Below, in pieces: positions 36,851 through 50,282 of a stretch of DNA of 64,000 nt (within the stretch, counting starts at the first letter, position 1; each line of letters starts with the position of its first letter). The notes under the pieces are model-generated. The model saw only the letters and a list, made by a program, of their open reading frames with translations, made no database searches and had not been told where the DNA came from. The translations under genes were made by a program, and so were the position numbers. This DNA comes from Glandiceps talaboti (taxonomy: Eukaryota > Hemichordata > Enteropneusta > Spengelidae): the NCBI RefSeq assembly GCF_964340395.1, contig NC_135567.1, positions 1 through 64,000 on the forward strand, given 5' to 3'.

Positions 36851-37999
36851 ACCGGTCAAACCTGATCAAAACTGGTGAAAACCTGTTGCAAACCGGTTTA
36901 AAACCAGTGAAAACTGGTCAAAACCTGTGCAAACCGGTTTAAAACCAGTGAAAACTGGTCAAAACCTGTGCAAACCTGTCAAACCGGTCCAAATCGGTTA
37001 AAAATAGGTGCAAACAACTCAAAACCCGTCAAAACCGATCAAAATTTGTCAAAACCTGTCCAAACCTTTCAAAACCGATCGAAACCGGTCGAAAACCTAT
37101 CCAAACTGGTCCAAAACCAGTGCAAACAAGTCAAAACTGATCAAAACCAGTCAACACCGGTTTAAAACCGGTCAAAACTAATCAAAACTGGTCAAAACCT
37201 GTGCAAACATATCAAAACCGGTCCAAAACCTGTCCAAACCGGTCCAAACCTATCTTAAACCATTCCAAACCGGTCACAACCTGTCCAAACCGGTCCAAAA
37301 CCATTGCAAACAAGACAAAACTGATCAAAACCAGTCAACACCGGTTTAAAACCGGTCAAAACTGATCAAAACTGGTCAAAACCTGTCAAAACCGGTTCAA
37401 ACATGTCGAAACCTATCGAAACCAGTCTAAAGCTGGTGCAAACAAGTCAAAACCGATCAAAACCAGTCAACACAGGTTAAAAACCGGTCCAAACCTTTCA
37501 AAACCGGTCCAAACCGGTCGAAAACCAGTGCAAACAAGTCAAAACTGATCAAAACCAGTCAACACTGGTTTTAAACCGGTCAAAACTGATCAAAACTGGT
37601 CAAAACCTGTGCAAACATATCAAAACCGGTCCAAAACCAGTCCAAACCGGTCCAAACTGATCAAAACTGGTCAAAACCTGTCGCAAACCGGTTTAAAACC
37701 AGTGAAAACTGTTCAAAACCTGTGCAAACCTGTCAAAACCGGTCAAAAATAGGTGCCAACAACTCAAAACCCGTCAAAACCGATCAAAACTTTTCAAAAC
37801 CTGTCCAAACCGGTCGAAAACCTATCCAAACTGGTCCAAAAACAGTGCAAACAAGTCAAAACTGATCAAAACCAGTCAACACCGGTTTAAAACCGGTCAA
37901 AACTAATCAAAACTGGTCAAAACCTGTCAAAACCGGTTCAAACCTGTCGAAACCTATCGAAACCAGTCCAAAGCTGGTGCAAACAAGTCAAAACCGATC
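36851..37999. repeat. Mosaic replacement tract in super-repeat copy 2
   Basis: Copy 2 departs from copy 1 at about 36,850 and rejoins it at about 38,000. It replaces 440 bp (16,086-16,525, including the 16,204 module) with 1149 bp, which accounts for the +709 bp step in offset. Pieces resemble other places: 37,200-37,440 is like 18,140-18,380 (CTTAAACCATTCC) and 37,660-37,960 is like 18,440-18,745 (GTTCAAAACC, AACTTTTCAAAACC). No foreign sequence is present. Confidence 0.75.
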
Positions 38000-38813
38000 A
38001 AAACCAGTCAACACCGGTTTTAAACCGGTCAAACCTGATCAAAACTGGTGAAAACCTGTCGCAAACCGGTTTAAAACCAGTGAAAACTGGTCAAAACCTG
38101 TGCAAACCGATTTAAAACCAGTGAAAACTGGTGAAAACCTGTGCAAACCTGTCAAACCGGTCCAAACCGGTCAAAAATAGGTGCAAACAACTCAAAACCC
38201 GTCAAAACCGATCAAAATTTGTCAAAACCTGTCCAAACCTTTCAAAACCGATCGAAACCGGTCGAAAACCTATCCAAACTGGTCCAAAACCAGTGCAAAC
38301 AAGTCAAAACTGATCAAAACCAGTCAACACCGGTTTAAAACCGGTCAAAACTAATCAAAACTGGTCAAAACCTGTCAAAACCGGTTCAAACCTGTCGAAA
38401 CCTATCGAAACCAGTCCAAAGCTGGTGCAAACAAGTCAAAACCGATCAAAACCAGTCAACAAAGGTTTAAAACCTGTCCAAACCTTTCAAAACCGGTCCA
38501 AACCGGTCAAAAACCAGTGCAAACAAGTCAAAACTGATCAAAACCAGTCAACACTGGTTTTAAACCGGTCAAAACTGATCAAAACTGGTCAAAACCTGTG
38601 CAAACATATCAAAACCGGTCCAAAACCTGTCCAAACCGGTCCAAACCTGTCCAAAACCATTCCAAACCGGTCACAACCTGTGCAAACATATCAAAACCTG
38701 TCCAAAACCATTCCAAACCAGTCACAACCAGTCCAAACAGGTCCAAAACCATTGCAAACAAGACAAAAAAGGTCAAAACCTGTCCATACCGGTTTTAAAC
38801 CAGTCAAATCCGA

Positions 38814-39033
38814 TCATAATTAGTTAAAACATAAACAAAACTGTCAAAACCCGACCAAACCGCAAACCGGTCGACACCTGTCCAAACCTGTTCTGTACAG
38901 GTTTAAATGAGTCAAAACCTGTGCAAACCTGTCCAAACGGTCCAAACCGGTCGAAAACCTTTCCAAGGCGGACCAAAACTGGTGAAAATGAGTCAATACC
39001 GGTCAAAACCTTCCAAATTGGTTATATACAGGT
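38814..39033 (+). repeat. 220-bp module 28
   Basis: Counterpart of module 17 (offset 21,474), sharing CCTTTCCAAGG. Confidence 0.9.
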
Positions 39034-40580
39034 GAAAACAGATCAAAACTGGTCAAAACCTGTCAAAACTGGATCAAACCTGTCGAAACCTATCGAAAGC
39101 ATTCCAAAACTGGTGAAAACAAGTCAAAACTGATCAAAACCAGTCAACACTGGTTTTAAACCGGTCAAAACTGATCAAAACTGGTCAAAACCTGTGCAAA
39201 CATATCAAAACCGGTCCAAAACCTGTCCAAACCGGTCCAAACCTGTCCAAAACCATTCCAAACCGGTCACAACCTGTGCAAACATATCAAAACCCGTCAA
39301 ACCTGATCAAAACTGGTGAAAACCTGTTGCAAACCGGTTTAAAACCAGTGAAAACTGGTCAAAACCTGTGCAAACCGGTTTAAAACCAGTGAAAACTGGT
39401 CAAAACCTGTGCAAACCTGTCAAAGCGGTCCAAATCGGTCAAAAATAGGTGCAAACAACTCAAAACCCGTCAAAACCGATCAAAACCCGTCAAACCCGAT
39501 CAAAACTTGTCAAAACCTGTCCAAAACTTTCAAAACCGGTCCAAACCGGTCGAAAACCAGTGCAAACAAGTCAAAACTTATCAAAACCGGTCAAAACTGA
39601 TCAAAACTGGTCAAAACCTGTGCAAACATATCAAAACCGGTCCAAAACCTGTCCAAACCGGTCCAAACCTGTCTTAAACCATTCCAAACCGGTCACAACC
39701 TGTCCAAACCGGTCCAAAACCATTGCAAACAAGACAAAACTGATCAAAACAAGTCAACACCGGTTTAAAACCGGTCATAACTGATCAAAACTGGTCAAAA
39801 CCTGTCAAAACCGGTTCAAACCTGTCGAAACCTATCGAAACCAGTCTAAAGCTGGTGCAAACAAGTCAAAACCGATCAAAACCAGTCAACACCGGTTTAA
39901 AACCGGTCAAAACTGATCAAAACTGGTCAAAACCTGTCGCAAACCGGTTTAAAACCAGTGAAAACTGTTCAAAACCTGTGCAAACCTGTCAAAACCGGTC
40001 AAAAATAGGTGCCAACAACTCAAAACCCGTCAAAACCGATCAAAACTTTTCAAAACCTGTCCAAACCGGTCGAAAACCTATCCAAACTGGTCCAAAAACA
40101 GTGCAAACAAGTCAAAACTGATCAAAACCAGTCAACACCGGTTTAAAACCGGTCAAAGCTAATCAAAACTGGTCAAAACCTGTCAAAACCGGTTCAAACC
40201 TGTCGAAACCTATCGAAACCAGTCAAAAGCTAGTGCAAACAAGTCAAAACCGATCAAAACCAGTCAACACAGGTTTAAAACCGGTCCAAACCTTTCAAAA
40301 CCGGTCCAAACCGGTCGAAAACCAGTGCAAACAAATCAAAACTGATCAAAACCAGTCAACACTGGTTTTAAACCAGTCAAAACTGATCAAAACCGGTCAA
40401 AACCTGTGCAAACCTGTCCAAAACCATTCCAAACCGGTCACAACCTGTGCAAACATATCAAAACCTGTCCAAAACCATTCCAAACCGGTCACAACCAGTC
40501 CAAACCGGTCCAAAACCATTGCAAACAAGACAAAAAAGGTCAAAACCTGTCCATACCGGTTTTAAACCAGTCAAATCCGA

Positions 40581-40800
40581 TCATAATTAGTTAAAACATA
40601 AACAAAACTGTCAAAACCCGACCAAACCGCAAACCGGTCGACACCTGTCCAAACCTGTTCTGTACAGGTTTAAATGAGTCAAAACCTGTGCAAACCTGTC
40701 CAAACGGTTCAAACCGGTCGAAAACCTATCCAAGGCGGACCAAAACTGGTGAAAATGAGTCAATACCGGTCAAAACCTTCCAAATTGGTTAAATACAGGT
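40581..40800 (+). repeat. 220-bp module 29
   Basis: Counterpart of module 18 (offset 21,474), sharing GGTTCAAACC and TTAAATACAGG. Confidence 0.9.
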
Positions 40801-41733
40801 GAAAACAGATCAAAACTGGTCAAAACCTGTCAAAACTGGTTCAAACCTGTCGAAACCTATCGAAAGCATTCCAAAACTGGTGAAAACAAGTCAAAACCGA
40901 TCAAAACCAGTCAACACCGGTTTAAAACCGGTCAAACCTGTCCAAACCGGTCCAAACCTGTCCAAAACCATTCCAAACCGGTCACAACCTGTGCAAACAT
41001 ATCAAAACCGGTCAAACCTGATCAAAACTGGTGAAAACCTGTTGCAAACCGGTTTAAAACAAGTGAAAACTGAACAAAACCTGTGCAAACCTGTCAAACC
41101 GGTCCAAATCGGTCAAAAATAGGTGCAAACAACTCAAAACCCGTCAAAACCGATCAAAACTTGTCCAAACCTGTCCAAACCTTTCAAAACCGGTCCAAAC
41201 CGGTTGAAAACCTATCCAAACTGGTCCAAAACCAGTGCAAACAAGTCAAAACTGATCAAAACCAGTCAACACCGGTTTAAAACCGAACAAAACTGATCAA
41301 AACTGGTTAAAACTTGTCAAACCGGTCCAAATCGGTCAAAAATAGGTGCCAACAACTCAAAACCCGTCAAAACTGATCAAAACTTGTCAAAACCTGTCCA
41401 AAACTTTCAAAACCGGTCCAAACCGGTCGAAAACCAGTGCAAACAAGTCAAAACTGATCAAAACCAGTCAACACTGGTTTTAAACCGGTCAAAACTGATC
41501 AAAACTGGTCAAAACCTGTGCAAACATATCAAAACCGGTCCAAAACCTGTCCAAACCGGTCCAAACCTGTCCAAAACAATTCCAAACCGGTCACAACCTG
41601 TGCAAACATATCAAAACCTGTCCAAAACCATTCCAAACCAGTCACAACCAGTCCAAACCGGTCCAAAACCATTGCAAACAAGACAAAAAAGGTCAAAACC
41701 TGTCCATACCGGTTTTAAACCAGTCAAATCCGA

Positions 41734-41953
41734 TCATAATTAGTTAAAACATTAACAAAACTGTCAAAACCCGACCAAACCGCAAACCGGTCGACACCTG
41801 TCCAAACCTGTTCTGTACAGGTTTAAATGAGTCAAAACCTGTGCAAACCTGTCCAAACGGTCCAAACCGGTCGAAAACCTATCCAAGGCGGACCAAAACT
41901 GGTGAAAATGAGTCAATACCGGTCAAAACCTTCCAAATTGGTTATATACAGGT
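41734..41953 (+). repeat. 220-bp module 30
   Basis: CATTAAC head: counterpart of modules 19 and 21, present once in copy 2. Confidence 0.9.
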
Positions 41954-42849
41954 GAAAACAGATCAAAACTGGTCAAAACCTGTCAAAACTGGTTCAAACC
42001 TGTCGAAACCTATCGAAAGCATTCCAAAACTGGTGAAAACAAGTCAAAACCGATCAAAACCAGTCAACACCGGTTTAAAACCGGTCAAACCTGATCAAAA
42101 CTGGTGAAAATCTGTCGCAAACCGGTTTAAAACCAGTGAAAACTGGTCAAAACCTGTGCAAACCGGTTTAAAACCAGTGAAAACTGGTCAAAACATGTGC
42201 AAACCTGTCAAACCGGTCCAAACCGGTCAAAAATAGGTGCAAACAACTCAAAACCCGTCAAAACCGATCAAAATTTGTCAAAACCTGTCCAAACCTTTCA
42301 AAACCGGTCCAAACCGGTCGAAAACCTATCCAAACTGGTCCAAAAACAGTGCAAACAAGTCAAAACTGATCAAAACCAGTCAACACCGGTTTAAAACCGT
42401 TCAAAACTAATCAAAACTGGTCAAAACCTGTCAAAACCGGTTCAAACCTGTCGAAACCAATCGAAACCAGTCCAAAGCTGGTGCAAACAAGTCAAAACCG
42501 ATCAAAACCAGTCAACACAGGTTTAAAACCGGTCCAAACCTGTCGAAAACCAGTGCAAACAAGTCAAAACTGATCAAAACCAGTCAACACTGGTTTCAAA
42601 CCGGTCAAAACTGATCAAAACTGGTCAAAACCTGTGCAAACATATCAAAACCGGTCCAAAACCTGTCCAAACCGGTCCAAACCTGTCCAAAACCATTCCA
42701 AACCGGTCACAACCTGTGCAAACATATCAAAACCTGTCCAAAACCATTCCAAACCAGTCACAACCAGTCCAAACCGGTCCAAAACCATTGCAAACAAGAC
42801 AAAAAAGGTCAAAACCTGTCCATACCGGTTTTAAACCAGTCAAATCCGA

Positions 42850-43069
42850 TCATAATTAGTTAAAACATAAACAAAACTGTCAAAACCCGACCAAACCGCA
42901 AACCGGTCGACACCTGTCCAAACCTGTTCTGTACAGGTTTAAATGAGTCAAAACCTGTGCAAACCTGTCCAAACGGTCCAAACCGGTCGAAAACCTATCC
43001 AAGACGGACCAAAACTGGTGAAAATGAGTCAATACCGGTCAAAACCTTCCAAATTGGTTATATACAGGT
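42850..43069 (+). repeat. 220-bp module 31
   Basis: Counterpart of module 22. The island is changed to AAGACGGACC. Confidence 0.9.
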
Positions 43070-43985
43070 GAAAACAGATCAAAACTGGTCAAAACCTGTC
43101 AAAACTGGTTCAAACCTGTCGAAACCTATCGAAAGCATTCCAAAACTGGTGAAAACAAGTCAAAACCGACCAAACCAGTCAACACCGGTTTTAAACCGGT
43201 CAAACCTGATCAAAACTGGTGAAAACCTGTCGCAAACCGGTTTAAAACCAGTGAAAACTGGTCAAAACCTGTGCAAACCGGTTTAAAACCAGTGAAAACT
43301 GGTCAAAACCTGTGCAAACCTGTCAAACCGGTCCAAACCGGTTAAAAATAGGTGCAAACAACTCAAAACCCGTCAAAACCGATCAAAATTTGTCAAAACC
43401 TGTCCAAACCTTTCAAAACCGGTCCAAACCGGTCGAAAACCTATCCAAACTGGTCCAAAAACAGTGCAAACAAGTCAAAACTGATCAAAACCAGTCAACA
43501 CCGGTTTAAAACCGGTCAAAACTAATCACAACTGGTCAAAACCTGTCAAAACCGGTTCAAACCTGTCGAAACCTATCGAAACCAGTCCAAAGTTGGTGCA
43601 AACAAGTCAAAACCGATCAAAACCAGTCAACACAGGTTTAAAACCGGTCCAAACCGGTCGAAAACCAGTGCAAACAAGTCAAAACTGATCAAAACCAGTC
43701 AACACTGGTTTTAAACCGGTCAAAACTGATCAAAACTGGTCAAAACCTGTGCAAACATATCAAAACCGGTCCAAAACCTGTCCAAACCTGTTCAAAACCA
43801 TTCCAAACCGGTCACAACCTGTGCAAACATATCAAAACCGGTCCAAAACCTGTCCAAACCGGTCCAAACCTGTCCAAAACCATTCCAAACCGGTCACAAC
43901 CTGTCCAAACCGGTCCAAAACCATTGCAAACAAGACAAAAAAGGTCAAAACCTGTCCATACCGGTTTTAAACCAGTCAAATCCGA

Positions 43986-44205
43986 TCATAATTAGTTAAA
44001 ACATAAACAATACTGTCAAAACCCGACCAAACCGCAAACCGGTCGACACCTGTCCAAACCTGTTCTGTACAGGTTTAAATGAGTCAAAACCTGTGCAAAC
44101 CTGTCCAAACGGTCCAAATCGGTCGAAAACCTATCCAAGGCGGACCAAAACTGGCGAAAATGAGTCAATACCGGTCAAAACCTTCCAAATTGGTTATAAA
44201 CAGGT
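43986..44205 (+). repeat. 220-bp module 32
   Basis: Counterpart of module 23, sharing CAAATCGGTCG, GGCGAAAATG and TTATAAAC. Confidence 0.9.
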
Positions 44206-45580
44206 GAAAACAGATCAAAACTGGTCAAAACCTGTCAAAACTGGTTCAAACCTGTCGAAACCTATCGAAACCAGTCCAAAACTGGTGAAAACAAGTCAAA
44301 ACCGATCAAAACCAGTCAACACCGGTTTAAAACCGGTCAAACCTTATCAAAACTGGTCAAAACCTGTCGCAAACCGGTTTAAAACCAGTGAAAACTTGTC
44401 AAAACCAGTGCAAACAGGTCAAACCGGTCCAAACCGGTCAAAAACATATCCAAACCTGTCCAAAATAGGTGCAAACAACTCAAAACCCGTCAAAACTAGT
44501 CAAAACTTGTCAAAACCTGTCCAAAACCTGTCCAAACCGGTCAAAAACATATCCAAACCTGTCCAAAATAGGTGCAAACAACTCAAAACCCGTCAAAACC
44601 AGTCAAAACTTGTCAAAACCTGTCCAAACCTGTCCAAACCGGTCAAAAACCTATCCAAACCGGTCAAAAACCAGTGCAAACAAGTCAAAACTGATCAAAA
44701 CCAGTCAACACCGGTTTAAAACCAGTCAAAACTGATCAAAACTGGTCAAAACCAGTCAAAACCGGTTCAAACCTGTCGAAACCTATCGAAACCAGTCCAA
44801 AACTGGTGCAAACAAGTCAAAACCGATCAAAACCAGTCAACACAGGTTTAAAACCGGTCAAAACTGATCAAAACTGGTCAAAACCTGTCGCAAACTGGTT
44901 TAAAACCAGTGAAAACTGGTCAAAACCTGTGCAAACAGGTCAAACCGGTCCAAACCGGTCAAAAACCTATCCAAACCTGTCCAAAATAGGTGCAAACAAC
45001 TCAAAACCCGTCAAAACCAATCAAAACTTGTACAGACCTGTCCAAACCTGTCCAAACCGGTCCAAACCGGTCGAAAACCTATCCAAACCGGTCCAAAACC
45101 AGTGCAAACAAGTCAAAACTGATCAAAACCAGTCAACACCGGTTTAAAACCGGTCAAAACTGATCAAAACTGGTCAAAACCTGTCAAAACTGGTTCAAAC
45201 CTGTCGAAACCTATCGAAACCAGTCCAAAACTGGTGCAAACAAGTCAAAACCGATCAAAACCAGTCAACACAGGTTTAAAACCGGTCAAAACTGATCAAA
45301 ACTGGTCAAAACCTGTCGCAAACCGGTTTAAAACCAGTGAAATCTGGTCAAAACCTGTGCAAACAGGTCAAACCGGTCCAAACCGGTCAAAAACCTATCC
45401 AAACCTTTCAAAAATAGGTGCAAACAACTCAAAACCCGTCAAAACCAGTCAACACTTGTCCAAACCTGTCCAAACCTATCTAAACCGGTCCAAACCGGTC
45501 GAAAACCTATCCAAACCGGTCCAAAACAAGTGCAAACAAGTCAAAACTGTCCATACCGGTTTTAAACCAGTCAAATCCGA

Positions 45581-45616
45581 TCATAATTAGTTAAAACATA
45601 AACAATACTGTCAAAA
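45581..45616 (+). repeat. Truncated module in super-repeat copy 2
   Basis: Same head-only fragment as 26,377-26,412 at offset 19,204. Confidence 0.85.
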
Positions 45617-46640
45617 CCTGTCCAAACCGGTCCAAACCGGTCGAAAACCTATCCAAACCGGTCAAAAACCAGTGCAAACAAGTCAAAACTGATCAAAACC
45701 AGTCAACACCGGTTTAAAACCAGTCAAAACTGATCAAAACTGGTCAAAACCAGTCAAAACCGGTTCAAACCTGTCGAAACCTATCGAAACCAGTCCAAAA
45801 CTGGTGCAAACAAGTCAAAACCGATCAAAACCAGTCAACACAGGTTTAAAACCGGTCAAAACTGATCAAAACTGGTCAAAACCTGTCGCAAACCGGTTTA
45901 AAACCAGTGAAAACTGGTCAAAACCTGTGCAAACAGGTCAAACCGGTCCAAACCGGTCAAAAACCTATCCAAACCTGTCCAAAATAGGTGCAAACAACTC
46001 AAAACCCGTCAAAACCAATCAAAACTTGTACAAACATGTCCAAACCTGTCCAAACCGGTCCAAACCGGTCGAAAACCTATCCAAACCGGTCCAAAACCAG
46101 TGCAAACAAGTCAAAACTGATCAAAACCAGTCAACACCAGTTTAAAACCGGTCAAAACTGATCAAAACTGGTCAAAACCTGTCAAAACTGGTTCAAACCT
46201 GTCGAAACCTATCGAAACCAGTCCAAAACTGGTGCAAACAAGTCAAAACCGATCAAAACCAGTCAACACAGGTTTAAAACCGGTCAAAACTGATCAAAAC
46301 TGGTCAAAACCTGTCGCAAACCGGTTTAAAACCAGTGAAAACTGGTCAAAACCTGTCCAAACCTTTCAAAACCGGTCCAAACCGGTCCAAAACCAGTGCA
46401 AACAAGTCAAAACTGATCAAAACAAGTCAACACTGGTTTTAAACCAGTCAAAACTGATCAAAACTGGTCAAAACCTGTGCAAACATATCAAAACCGGTCC
46501 AAAACCTGTCCAAACCGGTCCAAACCTGTCCAAAACCATTCCAAACCGGTCACAACCTGTCCAAACCGGTCCAAAACCATTGCAAACAAGACAAAAGGGT
46601 CAAAACTTGTCCATACCGGTTTTAAACCAGTCAAATCCGA

Positions 46641-46860
46641 TCATAATTAGTTAAAACATAAACAATACTGTCAAAACCCGACCAAACCGCAAACCGGTCG
46701 ACACCTGTCCAAACCTGTTCTGTACAGGTTTAAATGAATCAAAACCTGTGCAAACTTGTCCAAACGGTCCAAACCGGTCGAAAACCTATCCAAGGCGGAC
46801 CAAAACTGGTGAAAATGAGTCAATACCGGTCAAAATCTTCCAAATTGGTTATATACAGGT
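46641..46860 (+). repeat. 220-bp module 33
   Basis: Counterpart of module 24 (GAATC subtype). Confidence 0.9.
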
Positions 46861-48018
46861 GAAAACAGATCAAAACTAGTCAAAACCTGTCAAAACTAGT
46901 TCAAACCTGTCGAAACCTATCGAAACCATTCCAAAACTGGTGAAAACAAGTCAAAACCGATCGAAACCAGTCAACACCGGTTTAAAACCGGTCAAACCTG
47001 ATTAAAACTGGTCAAAACCTGTCGCAAACCGGTTTAAAACAAGTGAAAACTGGTCAAAACCTGTGTAAACAGGTCAAACCGGTCAAAAACCTATCCAAAC
47101 CTGTCCAAAATAGGTGCAAACAACTCAAAACCCGTCAAAACCAGTCAAAACTTGTCAAAACCTGTCCAAACCGGTCCAAACCGGTCGAAAACCTATCCAA
47201 ACCGGTCCAAAACCAGTGCAAAGAAGTCAAAACTGATCAAAACCAGTCAACACTGGTTTAAAACCGGTCAAAACTGATCAAAACTGGTCAAAACCTGTCA
47301 AAACCGGTTCAAACCTGTCGAAACCTATCGAAACCAGTCCAAAACTGGTACAAACAAGTCAAAACCGATCAAAACCAGTCAACACAGGTTTAAAACCGGT
47401 CAAAACTGATCAAAACTGGTCAAAACCTGTCGCAAACCGGTTTAAAACCAGTGAAAACTGGTCAAAACCTGTGCAAACCTGTCAAACCGGTCAAAACCGG
47501 TCAAAGATAGGTGCAAACAACTCAAAACCCGTCAAAACCAATCAAAACTTGTCAAAACCTGTCCAAACTTTTCAAAACCGGTCCAAACCGGTCGAAAACC
47601 CATCCAAACTGGTCAAAAACCAGTGCAAACAAGTCAAAACTGATCAAAATCAGTCAACACTGGTTTAAAACCGGTCAAAACTGATCAAAACTGGTCAAAA
47701 CCTGTCAAAACCGGTTCAAACATGTCGAAACCTATCGAAACCAGTCCAAAACTGGTGCAAACAAGTCAAAACCGATCAAAACCAGTCAACACAGGTTTAA
47801 AACCGGTCAAAACTGATCAAAAATGGTCAAAAGCTGTCGCAAACCGGTTTAAAACAAGTGAAAACTGGTCAAAACCTGTGCAAACCTGTCAAACCGGTCC
47901 AAACCAGTCAAAAATAGGTGCAAACAACTCAAAACCCGTCAAAACCGATCAAAACTTGTCAAAACCTGTCCAAACCTTTCAAAACCGGTTCAAACCGGTC
48001 GAAAACCCATCCAAACTG

Positions 48019-48425
48019 GTCAAAAACCAGTGCAAACAAGTCAAAACTGATCAAAATCAGTCAACACTGGTTTAAAACCGGTCAAAACTGATCAAAACTG
48101 GTCAAAACCTGTCAAAACCGGTTCAAACCTGTCGAAACCTATCGAAACCAGTCCAAAACTGGTGCAAACAAGTCAAAACCGATCAAAACCAGTCAACACA
48201 GGTTTAAAACCGGTCAAAACTGATCAAAAATGGTCAAAAGCTGTCGCAAACCGGTTTAAAACAAGTGAAAACTGGTCAAAACCTGTGCAAACCTGTCAAA
48301 CCGGTCCAAACCAGTCAAAAATAGGTGCAAACAACTCAAAACCCGTCAAAACCGATCAAAACTTGTCAAAACCTGTCCAAACCTTTCAAAACCGGTTCAA
48401 ACCGGTCGAAAACCCATCCAAACTG
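48019..48425. repeat. Extra 407-bp unit present only in super-repeat copy 2
   Basis: The interval between modules is 2298 bp in copy 1 (hairpins at 27,517 and 29,815) and 2705 bp in copy 2 (46,721 and 49,426). The offset between copies steps from 19,204 to 19,611 here. The added sequence is one mid-size unit, bounded by GAAAACCCATCCAAACTGG at 48,001 and 48,408. Exact ends are arbitrary because the units are alike. Confidence 0.78.
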
Positions 48426-49345
48426 GTCCAAAACCAGTGCAAACAAGTCAAAACCGATCAAAACCAGTCAACACAGGTTTAAAACCGGTCAAAACTGATC
48501 AAAAGTGGTCAAAACCTGTCGCAAACCGGTTTAAAACCAGTGAAAACTGGTCAAAACCTGTGCAAACCTGTCAAACCGGTCCAAACCGGTCCAATATAGG
48601 TGCAAACAACTCAAAACCCGTCAAAACCGATCAAAACTTGTCAAAACCTGTCAAAACCTTTCAGAAACCGGTCCAAACCGGTCGAAAACCAATCCAAACT
48701 GGTCAAAAACCAGTGCAAACAAGTCAAAACTGATCAAAATCAGTCAACACTGGTTTAAAACCGGTCAAAACTGATCAAAACTGGTCAAAACCTGTCAAAA
48801 CCGGTTCAAACCTGTCGAAACCTATCGAAACCAGTCCAAAACTGGTGCAAACAAGTCAAAACCGATCAAAACCAGTCAACACAGGTTTAAAAACCGGTCA
48901 AAACTGATCAAAACTGGTCAAAACCTGTCGCAAACCGGTTTGAAACCAGTGAAAACTTGTCAAAACCTGTGCAAACCTGTCAAACCGGTAAAAACCGGTC
49001 AAAAATAGGTGCAAACAACTCAAAACCCGTCAAAACCGATCAAAACTTGTCAAAACCTGTCAAAACCTTTCAAAACCGGTCCAAACCGGTCGAAAACCAG
49101 TGCAAACAAGTCAAAACTGATCAAAACCAGTCAACACTGGTTTTAAACCAGTCAAAACTGATCAAAACTGGTCAAAACCTGTGCAAACATATCAAAACCG
49201 GTCCAAAACCTGTCCAAACCGGTCCAAACCTGTCCAAAACCATTCCAAACCGGTCACAACCTGTCCAAACAGGTCCAAAACCATTGCAAACAAGACAAAA
49301 AAGATCAAAACCTGTCCATACCGGTTTTAAACCAGTCAAATCCGA

Positions 49346-49565
49346 TCATAATTAGTTAATACATAAACAATACTGTCAAAACCCGACCAAACCGCAAACC
49401 GGTCGACACCTGTCCAAACCTGTTCTGTACAGGTTTAAATGAGTCAAAACCTGTGCAAACCTGTCCAAACGGTCCAAACCGGTCGAAAACCTATCCAAGG
49501 CGGAACAAAACTGGTGAAAATGAGTCAATACCGGTAAAAACCTTCCAAATTGGTTATAAACAGGT
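49346..49565 (+). repeat. 220-bp module 34
   Basis: Counterpart of module 25, sharing GTTAATACATAAAC. Private change GGCGGAACAAAACTGG. Confidence 0.9.
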
Positions 49566-50282
49566 GAAAACAGATCAAAACTGGTCAAAACCTGTCAAAA
49601 CTGATTCAAACCTGTGGAAACCTATCGAAACCAGTCCAAAACTGGTGAAAACAAGTCAAAACCAGTCAACACCGGTTTAAAACCGGTCAAACCTGATCAA
49701 AACTGGTCAAAACCTGTCGCAAACCGGTTTAAAACCAGTGAAAACTGGTCAAAACCTGTGCAAACCTGTCAAACCGGTCCAAACCGGTCAAAACCCTATC
49801 CAAACCTGTCCAAAATAGGTGCAAACAACTCAAAACCCGTCAAAACCAGTCAAAACTTGTCAAAACCTGTCCAAACCTGTCCAAACCTGTCCAAACCGGT
49901 CCAAACCGGTCGAAACCCTATCCAAACCGTTCCAAAACCAGTGCAAACAAGTCAAAACTGATCAAAACCAGTCAACACCGTTTAAAATCGGTCAAAACTG
50001 ATCAAAACTGGTCAAAACCTGTCGAAACCTATCGAAACCAGTCCAAAACTGGTACAAACAAGTCAAAACCGATCAAAACCAGTCAACACAGGTTTAAAAC
50101 CGGTCAAAACTGGTCAAAACTGGTCAAAACCTGTCGCAAACCGGTTTAAAACCAGTGAAAACTGGTCAAAACCTGTGCAAACCGGTCAAACCGGTCCAAA
50201 CCGGTCAAAAATAGGTGCAAACAACTCAAAACCCGTCAAAACCGATCAAAACTTGTCCAAACCTGTCCAAACCTTTCAAAAC

